Of a stretch of 64,000 nucleotides of DNA, positions 24,848-36,415 are shown piece after piece; the stretch's first letter is position 1, and every line of letters begins with the position of its first letter. The notes under the pieces were generated by a model. It did no database searches, was not told the origin of the DNA, and saw nothing but the letters and a program-made list of their open reading frames with translations. The DNA is taken from positions 1,550,001 to 1,614,000 of the forward strand of contig NZ_JACVEE010000002.1 of the NCBI RefSeq assembly GCF_015355755.1. Reading direction: 5' to 3'. This DNA is from Nocardia sp. XZ_19_385 (GTDB lineage Bacteria > Actinomycetota > Actinomycetes > Mycobacteriales > Mycobacteriaceae). The translations under genes and the position numbers were made by a program.

Positions 24848-25894
24848 ATGACCGATGTGCTGAAGCCCTACTCGGGCGAGCTCGATGTACGCGTCACCGA
24901 CACCTCGCTGCGGGACGGATCTCACCACAAGCGCCACCAGTTCACCGTGCAGGAGGTGCGTGACATCGTCACCGCCCTCGACGCGTCCGGTGTTCCGGTC
25001 ATCGAGGTCACCCACGGTGACGGCCTCGGTGGTTCCTCGTTCAACTACGGGTTCTCCAAAACCCCGGAGCAGGAACTGATCAAGGCCGCCGCGGAGTCGG
25101 CCAAGCAGGCCAAGATCGCCTTCCTCATGCTGCCCGGCGTCGGCGTCAAGGAAGACATCAAGATCTCCCAGGACAACGGCGGCTCCATCTGCCGCATCGC
25201 CACCCACTGCACCGAAGCCGACGTCTCCATCCAGCACTTCGGCCTGGCCCGCGAACTAGGCTTGGAAACCGTCGGCTTCCTGATGATGGCGCACAGCACC
25301 ACCCCCGAGAACCTCGCCAAGCAGGCCCGCATCATGGCCGACGCGGGCTGCCAGTGCGTCTACGTCGTCGACTCCGCCGGCGCGCTCGTGCTCGAGCAGG
25401 TCACCGACCGCGTCGCCGCCCTCGTCGCCGAACTCGGCGATGACGCCCAGGTCGGCTTCCACGGCCACGAGAACCTCGGCCTCGCCGTCGCCAACTCGGT
25501 CTACGCGGTCCGCGCCGGCGCCACCCAAATCGACGGCAGCGCACGCCGTTTCGGCGCGGGCGCCGGCAACCTCCCGGTCGAAGCCTTCATCGGTGTCTGC
25601 GACAAACTCGGCATCAAAACCGGCGTCGACTTCTTCGCCGTCACCGACGCCGCCGAAGACGTCGTCCGCCCCGCCATGCCCTCGGAATGCCTCCTCGACC
25701 GCCAAGCCCTGATGATGGGCTACGCGGGCGTCTACTCCTCATTCCTCCGCCACGCCGAACGCCAAGCCGAACGCTACGGAGTGTCCGCCGCCGAAATGCT
25801 CGTCCGCGCCGGCCAGCGCAAACTCGTCGGCGGCCAGGAAGACCAGCTCATCGACATCGCCCTGGAACTCCAGCGCGAAAAGGCATCGGCCTGA
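24848..25894 (+). CDS. hsaF: 4-hydroxy-2-oxovalerate aldolase HsaF
   Basis: A 348-residue DmpG/HsaF-type aldolase (Mtb 346). [17 protein letters not shown] (residues 17-33) carries the metal-ligand Asp23 and a catalytic His, and [15 protein letters not shown] supplies the other metal-binding histidines. It splits 4-hydroxy-2-oxohexanoate into pyruvate and propanal, passing the aldehyde to HsaG. AAGGAG at 24836-24840 precedes the ATG. A long terminator hairpin follows the gene. Confidence 0.92.
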   Translation: MTDVLKPYSGELDVRVTDTSLRDGSHHKRHQFTVQEVRDIVTALDASGVPVIEVTHGDGLGGSSFNYGFSKTPEQELIKAAAESAKQAKIAFLMLPGVGVKEDIKISQDNGGSICRIATHCTEADVSIQHFGLARELGLETVGFLMMAHSTTPENLAKQARIMADAGCQCVYVVDSAGALVLEQVTDRVAALVAELGDDAQVGFHGHENLGLAVANSVYAVRAGATQIDGSARRFGAGAGNLPVEAFIGVCDKLGIKTGVDFFAVTDAAEDVVRPAMPSECLLDRQALMMGYAGVYSSFLRHAERQAERYGVSAAEMLVRAGQRKLVGGQEDQLIDIALELQREKASA

Positions 25895-25910
25895 CCCTGA
25901 TTCGAGTTTT

Positions 25911-25963
25911 CGAGCGAGCACCTCGGGTAGCGAGTGGACACCGCTACCCGGGGTGCTCGCTCG
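25911..25963 (+). terminator. Strong hairpin after hsaF
   Basis: A 22-bp stem, CGAGCGAGCACC...GGTAGCG at 25911-25932, pairs with 25942-25963 with one mismatched position and a 9-nt loop. It begins 17 bp after the hsaF stop and ends before the lipoprotein gene, consistent with termination of the hsa operon. Confidence 0.8.
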
Positions 25964-26007
25964 TTCCCGGACTACTGTCGAACAGGGGTGGGCTGGAGGA
26001 GGACTTG

Positions 26008-26529
26008 ATGGGCGCGTTACTGGCTGGACGCCGGTCGATGAGAGCAGCGCTGGTCTTCGCCACGGCGGCCGTTCTCTCGAGCTGTCAGACACCCGACGAC
26101 ATAACTCCGGAGTCGCCTGTCGCGACCTGCGACGGCACCATGGCGACCGGCCCGCAGATGATTACCGACCCAGCCTTGTATGCGTTCATGTCTGATTTTC
26201 GGCTGCGAAGCGACGCGCAGATCGCCTCCGGGGGATCAACGATTTCCACCTACAGCCCGCACCACGTCGCACTATCGCTCGACCTCTGCCTCTCCGGCTC
26301 ACCCGGCCTGGATGGCCTGATCTCAGTCGCGACCGAGATCGCCCACGCACTCAAACAACACGACCTCGGTTCCCGCACCAGCGCGCTGTCGATCGCCTAT
26401 GTAGGCCCGAACCTGTCCAGCCGCCTGGAAGTTCGCGATGCCAATTTCCATCTCCACCCCTGGAACGGAACCCCGTCGCCCGCCGAAGAAGCGCGATTCT
26501 GGGAAGTAGTCCCGACCACTCCGAACTAA
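26008..26529 (+). CDS. Small putative lipoprotein, unknown function
   Basis: A 173-residue protein with a lipoprotein signal: GRRSMRAALVFATAAVLSSC, lipobox LSSC with Cys26. GGAGGAGG at 25994-26001 is a strong ribosome binding site. The mature part holds two further Cys (near 41 and 95, ATCDGT and LDLCLSG), possibly a disulphide. I recognise no family. It is separated from hsaF by a terminator, so it is probably an independent gene; its 3' end overlaps the convergent YdeI-like gene by 4 bp. Confidence 0.65.
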   Translation: MGALLAGRRSMRAALVFATAAVLSSCQTPDDITPESPVATCDGTMATGPQMITDPALYAFMSDFRLRSDAQIASGGSTISTYSPHHVALSLDLCLSGSPGLDGLISVATEIAHALKQHDLGSRTSALSIAYVGPNLSSRLEVRDANFHLHPWNGTPSPAEEARFWEVVPTTPN

Positions 26530-26927
26530 TCGGTGCGCTCCGCGGCGGAGACCGAGGTGGGACTTATCCAGCGGCCGTCGGCTTTGGCTTTCTCGATGGC
26601 GGCGAAGCCGGCGGGTTGCATGCGGCCTGCGGCGATGAGGGTTTCGGCTTTGGCGATGTTGATGGCGGACCAGGGGCTGTGGGGGCGGCGGGGGGAGTAG
26701 CGCTGGAGGTAGTAGTCGGGGGAGTGGGTGCGGCGGATGCTGTCGATCCAGCCGTAACACAGTGCGCCGTCGAGGGTTTCGGTGATGGTGGGGGAATGTT
26801 CGGGGGAGTTCTTCTTGGCGATCAGGATCCAGACGTCAGGGGCGGTGGCGTGGTGGGCGGCGAGCCAGGATTCCCATTCGGTGGCGTCGGTGCAGGTGAG
26901 GACGGGGGTGCCGTTGAGCTGTTCCAT
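26526..26927 (-). CDS. YdeI/OmpD-associated family protein
   Basis: A 133-residue protein with the family pattern EWESWLAAHHATAPDVWILIAKK, ALCYGWIDSIRR, YYLQRYSPRRPHSPWSAINI and AGRMQPAGFAAIEKAKADGRW. The usual bacterial length is about 190, so the C-terminal extension is missing. The biochemical role is not known; relatives are linked with stress and antimicrobial-peptide tolerance. It is divergent from the acyl carrier protein gene across a palindrome. Confidence 0.72.
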   Translation of the reverse strand: MEQLNGTPVLTCTDATEWESWLAAHHATAPDVWILIAKKNSPEHSPTITETLDGALCYGWIDSIRRTHSPDYYLQRYSPRRPHSPWSAINIAKAETLIAAGRMQPAGFAAIEKAKADGRWISPTSVSAAERTD

Positions 26928-26946
26928 GAGACCAGCATGGCGGGTT

Positions 26947-26969
26947 AAGTGCTCAACAATTGAGCACTT
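26947..26969. promoter_or_regulatory. 23-bp perfect palindrome between YdeI-like and ACP genes
   Basis: AAGTGCTCAA at 26947-26956 and TTGAGCACTT at 26960-26969 are exact inverted repeats around CAA. The site is centred between two divergent starts (26927 and 26990), so it is a probable operator for a dimeric regulator encoded elsewhere. The following TTTT could also make it a weak terminator, but no gene ends just upstream on the + strand. Confidence 0.6.
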
Positions 26970-26989
26970 TTTGACGGCGGTAGGTTCGG

Positions 26990-27238
26990 GTGGTGGATAT
27001 GGGTATGGATACCGTCGAGAAGATCAGAGTGATTGTCGCCGAGCAGAGTGGGCGTCCACTGGGCGACATCGGGCCGTACAGCGATCTGATGACGGATCTC
27101 GGGTTGGATTCGCTGCAGATCGTGGAGATCTTCGTGCAGGTCGAGGACGCCTGTGGAGTCCGGATTCCCGAAAAAGACACCGCCGGCTGGCGGACTGTCG
27201 GCGATATCGTCAATTACGTTGTAGCAAAGGTGAATTGA
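26990..27238 (+). CDS. Acyl carrier protein
   Basis: An 82-residue ACP with the phosphopantetheine site LGLDSLQ (Ser41) and the expected helix pattern (EKIRVIVAEQSG, then VEIFVQVEDACGVRIP). The start is GTG at 26990 or ATG at 26999/27005. It is not next to fatty-acid or polyketide synthase genes; neighbours are sterol genes and a YdeI-like gene. It may carry an acyl group for an enzyme encoded elsewhere. It ends at a terminator facing hsaB. Confidence 0.85.
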   Translation: MVDMGMDTVEKIRVIVAEQSGRPLGDIGPYSDLMTDLGLDSLQIVEIFVQVEDACGVRIPEKDTAGWRTVGDIVNYVVAKVN

Positions 27239-27249
27239 TTCGGACGGCA

Positions 27250-27282
27250 AGAACGGCCGGGAGCGCTGCTCCCGGCCGTTCT
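27250..27282. terminator. Bidirectional terminator between ACP gene and hsaB
   Basis: AGAACGGCCGGGAGC at 27250-27264 pairs perfectly with GCTCCCGGCCGTTCT at 27268-27282 across a 3-nt loop, exactly between two convergent stop codons. Confidence 0.8.
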
Positions 27283-27292
27283 GGTTACCGGC

Positions 27293-30892
<3,600 letters not shown>

Positions 30893-30905
30893 TTGCCTCT
30901 GAGAC

Positions 30906-30919
30906 TAGAACAGGTTCTT
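30906..30919. promoter_or_regulatory. KstR operator in front of hsaA
   Basis: TAGAACAGGTTCTT fits TnnAACnnGTTnnA except for the last base; the inner AGAAC-AG-GTTCT is a perfect palindrome. It lies 13 bp upstream of the hsaA start on the minus strand. Confidence 0.75.
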
Positions 30920-31008
30920 ATTTCTGTCGAGAACAGGTGCCCGTAACCAGTGTGTCTCGAGTTCGCCCAGCAAGTGGACTCAATCGCTGGCGTGAACGGC
31001 GCTCGTTT

Positions 31009-31022
31009 TGTAACGTGTTCTA
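31009..31022. promoter_or_regulatory. KstR operator in front of kshA
   Basis: TGTAACGTGTTCTA matches TnnAACnnGTTnnA at all fixed positions and is 23 bp upstream of the kshA ATG. With the site at 30906-30919 it gives each of the two divergent operons its own operator, 103 bp apart. Confidence 0.8.
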
Positions 31023-31045
31023 GTACAGAAGGAGGAGGAATCGCG

Positions 31046-32251
31046 ATGGCAGTTACCCCCAAGGGGAGCGGTGGCAAGGTTCGAGAGCTCGATGTGGGCT
31101 CCACGCCTACCCGTTATGCGCGGGGTTGGCATTGCCTGGGCTTGGCCGAATCGTTCCGCGACGGCAAGCCGCATTCGGTTCAGGCCTTCGGCACCAAGCT
31201 CGTGATCTGGGCCGATAGCAAGGACGAACTGCACGTGCTGGACGGCTACTGCCGGCACATGGGTGGCGATCTGAGCATGGGCTCGATCAAGGGCGACGAC
31301 ATCGCCTGCCCGTTCCACGACTGGCGCTGGGGTGCCAACGGCAAATGCACGGCGATCCCCTACGGCAAGCGCGTCCCGCCGCTGGCCCGCACCCGGTCCT
31401 GGACCACGCTGGAGCGCAACGGCCAGCTGTTCGTCTGGCACGACGTCGAGGGCAACAAGCCGCAGGACGAAGTCACCATCCCCTACATCGACGGGGCCTA
31501 CACCGACGCCGACGGCAACCCGAGCGAGCAGCTCGGCGAACGCTGGACCCCGTGGGTGTGGAACACGATGCTCATCGAGGGCGCCAACTGCCGCGAGATC
31601 ATCGACAATGTGGTCGATATGGCGCACTTCTTCTACATCCACTACGCCTACCCGACCTTCTTCAAGAACGTCTTCGAGGGGCACATCGCCACCCAGTTCC
31701 TGGAGTCGAAGAACCGGCAGGACTACGGAACTCAGAAATACGGCGAGGTGCTGCTGGAATCGGTGGCGTCCTACTACGGCCCGTCCTGGATGCTCAACTC
31801 GCTGGTCAACAGTTACGGCGGGTTCGAAGTCAAGACGATGCTGATCAACTGCCACTATCCGGTCTCGCAGGATTCCTTCATGCTGCAGTGGGGTCTGACC
31901 GCGGAGCGCCCCGAGGGGCTCGACGAAGCGGGCGGCACCAAGCTGGCGGAAAAGATGATGGAAGGCATCAACGTCGGCTTCCTCGGCGACGTGGAGATCT
32001 GGAAGCACAAGTCCAAGGTCGAAAACCCGCTGCTCTGTGAGGAAGACGGCCCGGTCTATCAGCTGCGCCGCTGGTACGACCAGTTCTACGTGGACCTCGC
32101 CGACGTCAACCCGAAGTCCACGGACCGTTTCGAGTTCGAGGTCGACACCACCAAGGCGAATATCGCCTGGGAAGCCGAAGTCGCGGAGAATCTGAAGCGG
32201 CGGGCGGAAGAGGAAGCGGCCAAGGCCGATCAAGCGGAGGCGGGTGTCTGA
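31046..32251 (+). CDS. kshA: 3-ketosteroid 9-alpha-hydroxylase oxygenase KshA
   Basis: A 401-residue Rieske oxygenase. The [2Fe-2S] ligands are Cys69-x-His71 and Cys88-x2-His91 (GYCRHMG, CPFHDW). Two mononuclear iron ligands are probably His194 and His199 in VVDMAHFFYIHYAYPT. It hydroxylates C9 of 4-ene-3-ketosteroids, needing the reductase KshB, which is not in the window. With KstD it causes ring-B opening to 3-HSA. GGAGGAGG at 31031-31038 precedes the ATG. The stop overlaps the following small gene by one base. Confidence 0.94.
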   Translation: MAVTPKGSGGKVRELDVGSTPTRYARGWHCLGLAESFRDGKPHSVQAFGTKLVIWADSKDELHVLDGYCRHMGGDLSMGSIKGDDIACPFHDWRWGANGKCTAIPYGKRVPPLARTRSWTTLERNGQLFVWHDVEGNKPQDEVTIPYIDGAYTDADGNPSEQLGERWTPWVWNTMLIEGANCREIIDNVVDMAHFFYIHYAYPTFFKNVFEGHIATQFLESKNRQDYGTQKYGEVLLESVASYYGPSWMLNSLVNSYGGFEVKTMLINCHYPVSQDSFMLQWGLTAERPEGLDEAGGTKLAEKMMEGINVGFLGDVEIWKHKSKVENPLLCEEDGPVYQLRRWYDQFYVDLADVNPKSTDRFEFEVDTTKANIAWEAEVAENLKRRAEEEAAKADQAEAGV

Positions 32252-32580
32252 TGATCCGATGGGCTAAAGCACCGGACTTTGCCGACCAGCCGGCGCGGCG
32301 GGCCGAGGTGCAGGCCCAAACCGTGGTCGACAAACAGCGCTATCTCGAAAGCGGCATGACGCCGCTGAAGTGTCAGGCCTGTGCGAGCGAGGTTCTGGTG
32401 CGCAAATACTCCGCGCACCAGACCTCGGTCCAGTGGACCGGCGACCCCGCCGCCCGCTGCCCCGTGTTCGCGAAACTCAGTGCCGCGGGCAGTCAACCGG
32501 GCCGCCCGGACTCCTGCGGTGACCTGGAACGCACCATCCAGTGGGCGCTGGACGAGGGCGTGCTCGAAATCCAGGAGTGA
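32251..32580 (+). CDS. Small Cys-rich protein co-translated with kshA (Rv3527-like)
   Basis: A 109-residue protein whose ATG shares a base with the kshA stop. It contains CQAC (residues 41-44), then Cys at about 70 (AARCPVF) and 89 (DSCGDL), a possible four-Cys metal or disulphide site, and is otherwise soluble. Mtb has an uncharacterised gene at the same position (Rv3527). The tight coupling suggests a role in KshA assembly, metal supply or electron transfer, but no function is established to my knowledge. Confidence 0.75.
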   Translation: MIRWAKAPDFADQPARRAEVQAQTVVDKQRYLESGMTPLKCQACASEVLVRKYSAHQTSVQWTGDPAARCPVFAKLSAAGSQPGRPDSCGDLERTIQWALDEGVLEIQE

Positions 32581-32991
32581 TCAGTCCATCCGGAAGTCGG
32601 CGAAGTCGAATCCGGGTGCGACAACACAACTCACGAGCACGTATTCCGCACCAGCCGGACGCGCGGCCTGACTGACTCCGCCCGGCACCACCGCCTGCAA
32701 CACCTGGCCGCGCTCGACATCGGGACCGAGAACGATCTCCTCGCCCCCGATGTCGAGCACCAGCGGCCCACCTCGATGCCACAGCCACACTTCATCCGAC
32801 CGCACGGTGTGCGGCGCGGATCGTTCGCCGGGCATCAGCAAGAAGTAGATCCCCGTGGCGGCAGCCCGCTTTCCCGCGTACCCGTCGGGCTCGAATTCCA
32901 CGGCACTGCGCCAGGTTTCGCGAAACCACCCACCCTCAGGATGCGGCTCCAGATCGAGCGCTACGGCCAATGCCGGTCTATTGTCGGTCAT
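32581..32991 (-). CDS. Cupin DUF985 family protein
   Basis: A 136-residue cupin_5/DUF985 protein: LDLEPHPEGGWFRETWRS, AATGIYFLLMPGERSAPHTV, RSDEVWLWHRGGPL, and VPGGVSQAARP...YVLVSCVVAPGFDFADFRM are the family landmarks. The His/Glu residues in HPEGG, HTVRSDE and WHRG line the barrel and could bind a metal. Catalytic activity is unknown for most members. It abuts the kshA-associated gene tail to tail with no spacing. Confidence 0.8.
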   Translation of the reverse strand: MTDNRPALAVALDLEPHPEGGWFRETWRSAVEFEPDGYAGKRAAATGIYFLLMPGERSAPHTVRSDEVWLWHRGGPLVLDIGGEEIVLGPDVERGQVLQAVVPGGVSQAARPAGAEYVLVSCVVAPGFDFADFRMD

Positions 32992-33018
32992 TGTCCGATG
33001 ATGCCGCACGCTCGGCGA

Positions 33019-33549
33019 TTACGCGGAGCTGGCGCGGAGGGCGAACCAGCCGGTCGTGGGGTCGGCGTAGCCGTGGTAGAGGACGGGGATGCGCTGGTCT
33101 ACGTCGAAGTGGCGGTAGACGGCGAGCATGGCCATGCGGACGGCGTGGTCTTGGAAGTCGTCGACGCGGCGGGGGCCGATGGGTTGTTCGGGGAGGGTGG
33201 CCAGGCGGGTCATTTCGTCGGCGTCGGTGGTGTCGAGGCCGATCGGTTCGGGGTCGTTGATCAGGTGATCGTGCAGGACGGCGCGGGTGCGGGCGGCGTC
33301 GGCCAGGGTGCCGGTGAAGGTGCGGAATTCGGCGCGGACGGAGCTGTTGGGGTCGACCTGGGATTGCATCAGCTGCGTGAGTTCGGAGGCCAGACGCGTT
33401 GTTCCGGCGGCCCTGACGGGGACTTGTTCCACGAGGTGCAGGATGCAGCCGCCCCGGACCAGTGGTTCGGGCGCCAGGAAGAGCGCCAGCGCCGGGTCCG
33501 GATACTCGCGGCAGGTCAGACAGACTTTGGTGTGCGTCGGATCAGCCAT
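33019..33549 (-). CDS. Hypothetical protein
   Basis: A 176-residue soluble protein with AAGGAGGG upstream of its ATG at 33549. The N-terminus has CLTCREYPDPALALFLAPEPL, where Cys-x2-Cys could be a partial metal knuckle, followed by a helical middle and RHFDVDQRIPVLYHGYADPTTGWFALR at the end. No family recognised. The frame stays open far upstream to 34533, but that part has no binding site and opposes the exported-protein gene. Confidence 0.55.
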   Translation of the reverse strand: MADPTHTKVCLTCREYPDPALALFLAPEPLVRGGCILHLVEQVPVRAAGTTRLASELTQLMQSQVDPNSSVRAEFRTFTGTLADAARTRAVLHDHLINDPEPIGLDTTDADEMTRLATLPEQPIGPRRVDDFQDHAVRMAMLAVYRHFDVDQRIPVLYHGYADPTTGWFALRASSA

Positions 33550-33963
33550 GGTGCCCTCCTTCGAGGGAGGCTTCGACCACTCGGCTGGACCAGGGAGCGG
33601 CCGCTGTCCTATCGGTGAAACCGGCCGTCGGGCGTGAGCCCGAGCGACCCGGGGTTGCCCTTGCAGTATAGGAGCGGGCGCACCCCGATGCGAGGGCCGC
33701 TCCCGTGCGACCCTCGCCCAGAGTTTCTCCGCGACGGTCGCGAGAGTTCGAATTCGAATTCGCAAAGCCTTCAAACGTGAATACGGCCGGGCTCCAAGAC
33801 AATACCGACGCGCCGGAGCAAAACCGCCATTGATCGCGGTCTGGCGGCTGCTCGTGCGGTACCGTTCAGGCGCTGTCGGCCTGATGTCCGAAATGGTTCT
33901 CCGGTTTATCTGAAGTTCGTTCCGCTCGAGGTATTCCCACTGCGTAATGGATGCGAGGTTCCG
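33550..33963. other. Intergenic region, 414 bp
   Basis: Divergent promoters for the two flanking genes are expected here. It holds a GCGACGGTCGC mini-hairpin near 33731-33741 and a run of TTCGAA/AATTCG repeats at 33747-33762 whose first 12 bases are palindromic. AT content is higher than in the surroundings. No RNA gene or further reading frame is convincing. Confidence 0.5.
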
Positions 33964-35289
33964 TTGAGAATTGGCCCAGCTATCGGTATCGCGGCGATGA
34001 CCGCCGCGGCCATCACCGTTGCCGCGGCACCCGCCTACGCGGTGCCGCCGATCACCGGCCCGGCGTCGATCGACTGTCCGCCACTGGAGGATTGGGGAAA
34101 TCCCGCGGCCCCGATCCCGCCGCGTCCCGCGGAGTGCGGGGAGGACGACTGGGAGCTCCTGCCCGGAGTCCGGATGCGCAGCAGCGCTTACAACCGGGTG
34201 TCCACGATCTACGGCCCGGACGGCTCGGTCACCTTCGTCGGCAGCGAGCACTTCCAGGTGCGGGATCGCGCGGGCAACGTGCTGCTCGGCGAAAAGGGTC
34301 AGGACCTGCACCATGTGCCCTTCGGTCACGAGGTCCCGCCGCCGCTGCCGCAGGTGCTGCCGGAGGAGACGCCGCACGACCGGGCGGTGCGGGAGGGGTT
34401 GTCCCGGGTCCAGGTTTCGCCCCTTCCGGGCTGGGATTACACCGGTGATCTCTCGGACAACTCGGCATTCCTGAACACTCCGATGGGCAGCGTCACCGTG
34501 CAGGCCCCGGGAACCGGCCCGGATCCGGACCACCTCATGCCCGGGCCCGACGGTGAACGCCGCTGGCAGCCGATCAACAATTTCCAGGTGCTCGACGCGC
34601 AGGGTCGCTACATGCTGGGCAACACCCTCACCTTCGGTTCGCCGATGGCGATCTGGCCGAACGCGGCGGTGCCGTGCCCGCCCGGCACCGTGCCGGTTTC
34701 GCAGCTGACGAAGGAGAACGTCGAGGCCGCGCTGACGGCCGACGAGTTGCCGCCGCCGATCTGCCAGGTGCCCGCTACGGTGCCGCTCAGCGGCAACCAG
34801 GAGATCGACGACAATCCGGCGGTGCAGCGGCAGAAGGACATCAATGACGCCTACAGCGCCGTGGCCACCCAGTTCGGGTTGGCGGTCAGTATCGGCGGGC
34901 TCATCGGCGGCGCTGCCGGTCTGTCCATCGGCTGTCTGATCGGCCTCTTCGGCGGCGCGGGAGCGGGCAGCCTGTCCTCCATCCCGGGTATCGCGGTCGG
35001 CACGCTCGGTGGCTGCCTTGCCGGCGCCGCACTGCTCGGCACGATCGGCACTACGGCGGGCGCGCTCCTGCTCGGTATCCCGGTCGGAATCGCCTCGGGC
35101 ATCAACGCTTACAACACCTTGAGGCTGCAGGGCGATGTGGCGAAGCGAGTCGCCGAGGGCGAGGTCGCGAAGGTGGTCACCGTCAGCGGTCTCTCCGAGC
35201 AGCTGACCCCGGTGTTCCCTTGGCTGGCCGAACAGCCGGGACAGACGGCGCAGACGCTCGAGCTGGCCGGGCCGCTGCCCGTGCTCTGA
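33964..35289 (+). CDS. Exported protein with glycine-zipper hydrophobic region
   Basis: A 441-residue protein. TTG at 33964 is chosen because GAGG lies 6 nt upstream and it gives a signal peptide with an Arg (MRIG..., likely cut after AYA26); ATG at 33994 would remove the basic end. The secreted part has Pro-rich segments and a repeated phrase (SEHFQVRDRAGNVLLG; NNFQVLDAQGRYMLG). Residues about 297-385 form a Gly/Ala-rich hydrophobic stretch with GxxxG spacing (GGLIGGAAGLSIGCLIG...), likely two or more membrane helices. Family not recognised. Probably an envelope protein. Confidence 0.6.
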   Translation: MRIGPAIGIAAMTAAAITVAAAPAYAVPPITGPASIDCPPLEDWGNPAAPIPPRPAECGEDDWELLPGVRMRSSAYNRVSTIYGPDGSVTFVGSEHFQVRDRAGNVLLGEKGQDLHHVPFGHEVPPPLPQVLPEETPHDRAVREGLSRVQVSPLPGWDYTGDLSDNSAFLNTPMGSVTVQAPGTGPDPDHLMPGPDGERRWQPINNFQVLDAQGRYMLGNTLTFGSPMAIWPNAAVPCPPGTVPVSQLTKENVEAALTADELPPPICQVPATVPLSGNQEIDDNPAVQRQKDINDAYSAVATQFGLAVSIGGLIGGAAGLSIGCLIGLFGGAGAGSLSSIPGIAVGTLGGCLAGAALLGTIGTTAGALLLGIPVGIASGINAYNTLRLQGDVAKRVAEGEVAKVVTVSGLSEQLTPVFPWLAEQPGQTAQTLELAGPLPVL

Positions 35290-35309
35290 CGCGTTAGCTC
35301 AACCCTGCG

Positions 35310-35335
35310 AGGGCCCGGTCGTGCGACCGGGCCTT
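35310..35335 (+). terminator. Hairpin after exported-protein gene
   Basis: GGCCCGGTCG at 35312-35321 pairs with CGACCGGGCC at 35324-35333 around a 2-nt loop, followed by TT. It lies 21 bp after the stop at 35289. Confidence 0.65.
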
Positions 35336-35402
35336 CGACTATTTCCAGCCCAGCACCTTGACTGCGCCGCGCATTCCGGTCGACAGTGGAGCTGTGCGAA
35401 CC

Positions 35403-35642
35403 ATGGCGGAAGAACTCGACCAGGCGCCGGAGCGCGGTTTCGATCGGGTGGGTGCGGTCGAGCTGAAACTGTCCCGGATCGGCGCCGGGGACTTTCACGG
35501 CTCGATCGACGAAATCGCCCGCGCCGCTGCCCAAATCGGCGGCCAATACTTCCACGTGACCAACTCCCAGGGCGCTCGCATCACCGCGGACGTCTACCGC
35601 CGCGCGCCGCGCCCACCGCGCTGGCGCTGCCGGCGTCGCTGA
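35403..35642 (+). CDS. Small protein with YdgH/BhsA-like domain
   Basis: A 79-residue frame from ATG 35403 (GTG 35394 and TTG 35358 are alternatives; binding site weak). The central sequence FDRVGAVELKLSRIGAGDFHG, then AAQIGGQYFHVTNSQGARITADVYR, resembles the DUF1471 (YdgH/BhsA/McbA) pattern of alternating strands with GA-YF-I and T-A--Y. The C-terminus is strongly basic (RRAPRPPRWRCRRR). No signal peptide is seen, unlike enteric members. It ends one base before the convergent DUF427 gene. It could be spurious, but the domain resemblance argues for a gene. Confidence 0.5.
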   Translation: MAEELDQAPERGFDRVGAVELKLSRIGAGDFHGSIDEIARAAAQIGGQYFHVTNSQGARITADVYRRAPRPPRWRCRRR

Positions 35643-36392
35643 TCAGGAGAAGGGGCTGTGCGGGCGGTCCTGTAGTTCGCCGTCGAGGTAGATGTCGACC
35701 TTTTCGTTGTAGAAGCAGGCGAGGCCTTGGATCTTTTGGCTCTCCGGCACCGGGGTGCGATAGATCCACACGTAATCGGCGTATTCGTTGTCGTCGACGC
35801 GCACGTTCCAGTAGTCCGCGTTGCCTTTGTACGGGCAGCTGGAGTGGGTGTCGGAGTCTTGCAGAAGATCCATGCGGACATCGGTCAGCGGCAGGTAATA
35901 CCGTGGCGGTAAGCCGGTTTCGAAGAGAATGCGCGGTGCACGGGAATCGGCGACGGTGACACCGTCGATTTCCACTCGGACATGGCGTGAGCTCGCCAGG
36001 ATGTCGACCCGCGAATACGGATCGCGCGGGTGGACGTAGACCGGTTCGTCTTCCTCGAACCACTCGTCCATCGCATTCCACTCCAGCCGGACCATTTCGT
36101 TCAGGCCGGGCACCGGCGAATCGTGGTAGCGCAGTGCGGCATTCTCGGCGGTGATGCCGTTGACGACCACGTCGTATCCCGTACCCGTGCCGAGCGCGGG
36201 GGAGTGGTTCGCACCGCTGCTCGGCTCGAGTTTCGCGTGCAGGTCCACCGCGGGCAGGTAATAGGTCGGGTAATAAGGGTGCTCCCACACCAGCGCTGGC
36301 CGGCGGCTGTCGGCCACCAGATGGCCACCGAGATACACCCGGACCCGCTTGTGAATGTGCTCTATCTTCACGGCGCCAGTCGCATCGCTCAT
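35643..36392 (-). CDS. Tandem DUF427 protein
   Basis: A 249-residue protein made of two DUF427 modules. The first (residues about 8-100) has VRVYLGGHLVADSRRPALVWE and YYLPAVDL. The second (about 130-240) has VRVEIDGVTVADSRAPRILFE, RYYLPLTDV, SSCPYKGNADYWNVRV and YRTPVPESQKIQGLACFYNEKVD. The module is common in actinobacteria and its chemistry is not known. Internal duplication is clear from the repeated V-ADSR-P pattern. A terminator separates it from the upstream fadE33. Confidence 0.8.
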   Translation of the reverse strand: MSDATGAVKIEHIHKRVRVYLGGHLVADSRRPALVWEHPYYPTYYLPAVDLHAKLEPSSGANHSPALGTGTGYDVVVNGITAENAALRYHDSPVPGLNEMVRLEWNAMDEWFEEDEPVYVHPRDPYSRVDILASSRHVRVEIDGVTVADSRAPRILFETGLPPRYYLPLTDVRMDLLQDSDTHSSCPYKGNADYWNVRVDDNEYADYVWIYRTPVPESQKIQGLACFYNEKVDIYLDGELQDRPHSPFS

Positions 36393-36415
36393 ACCTCTCG
36401 ACCGTACGCCTGCGG

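Noticed and set aside
33550..34533. Extension of the 33019 minus-strand gene up to 34533
   Set aside because: No ribosome binding site beyond 33549 and the added part overlaps the exported-protein gene; AAGGAGGG marks 33549 as the start.
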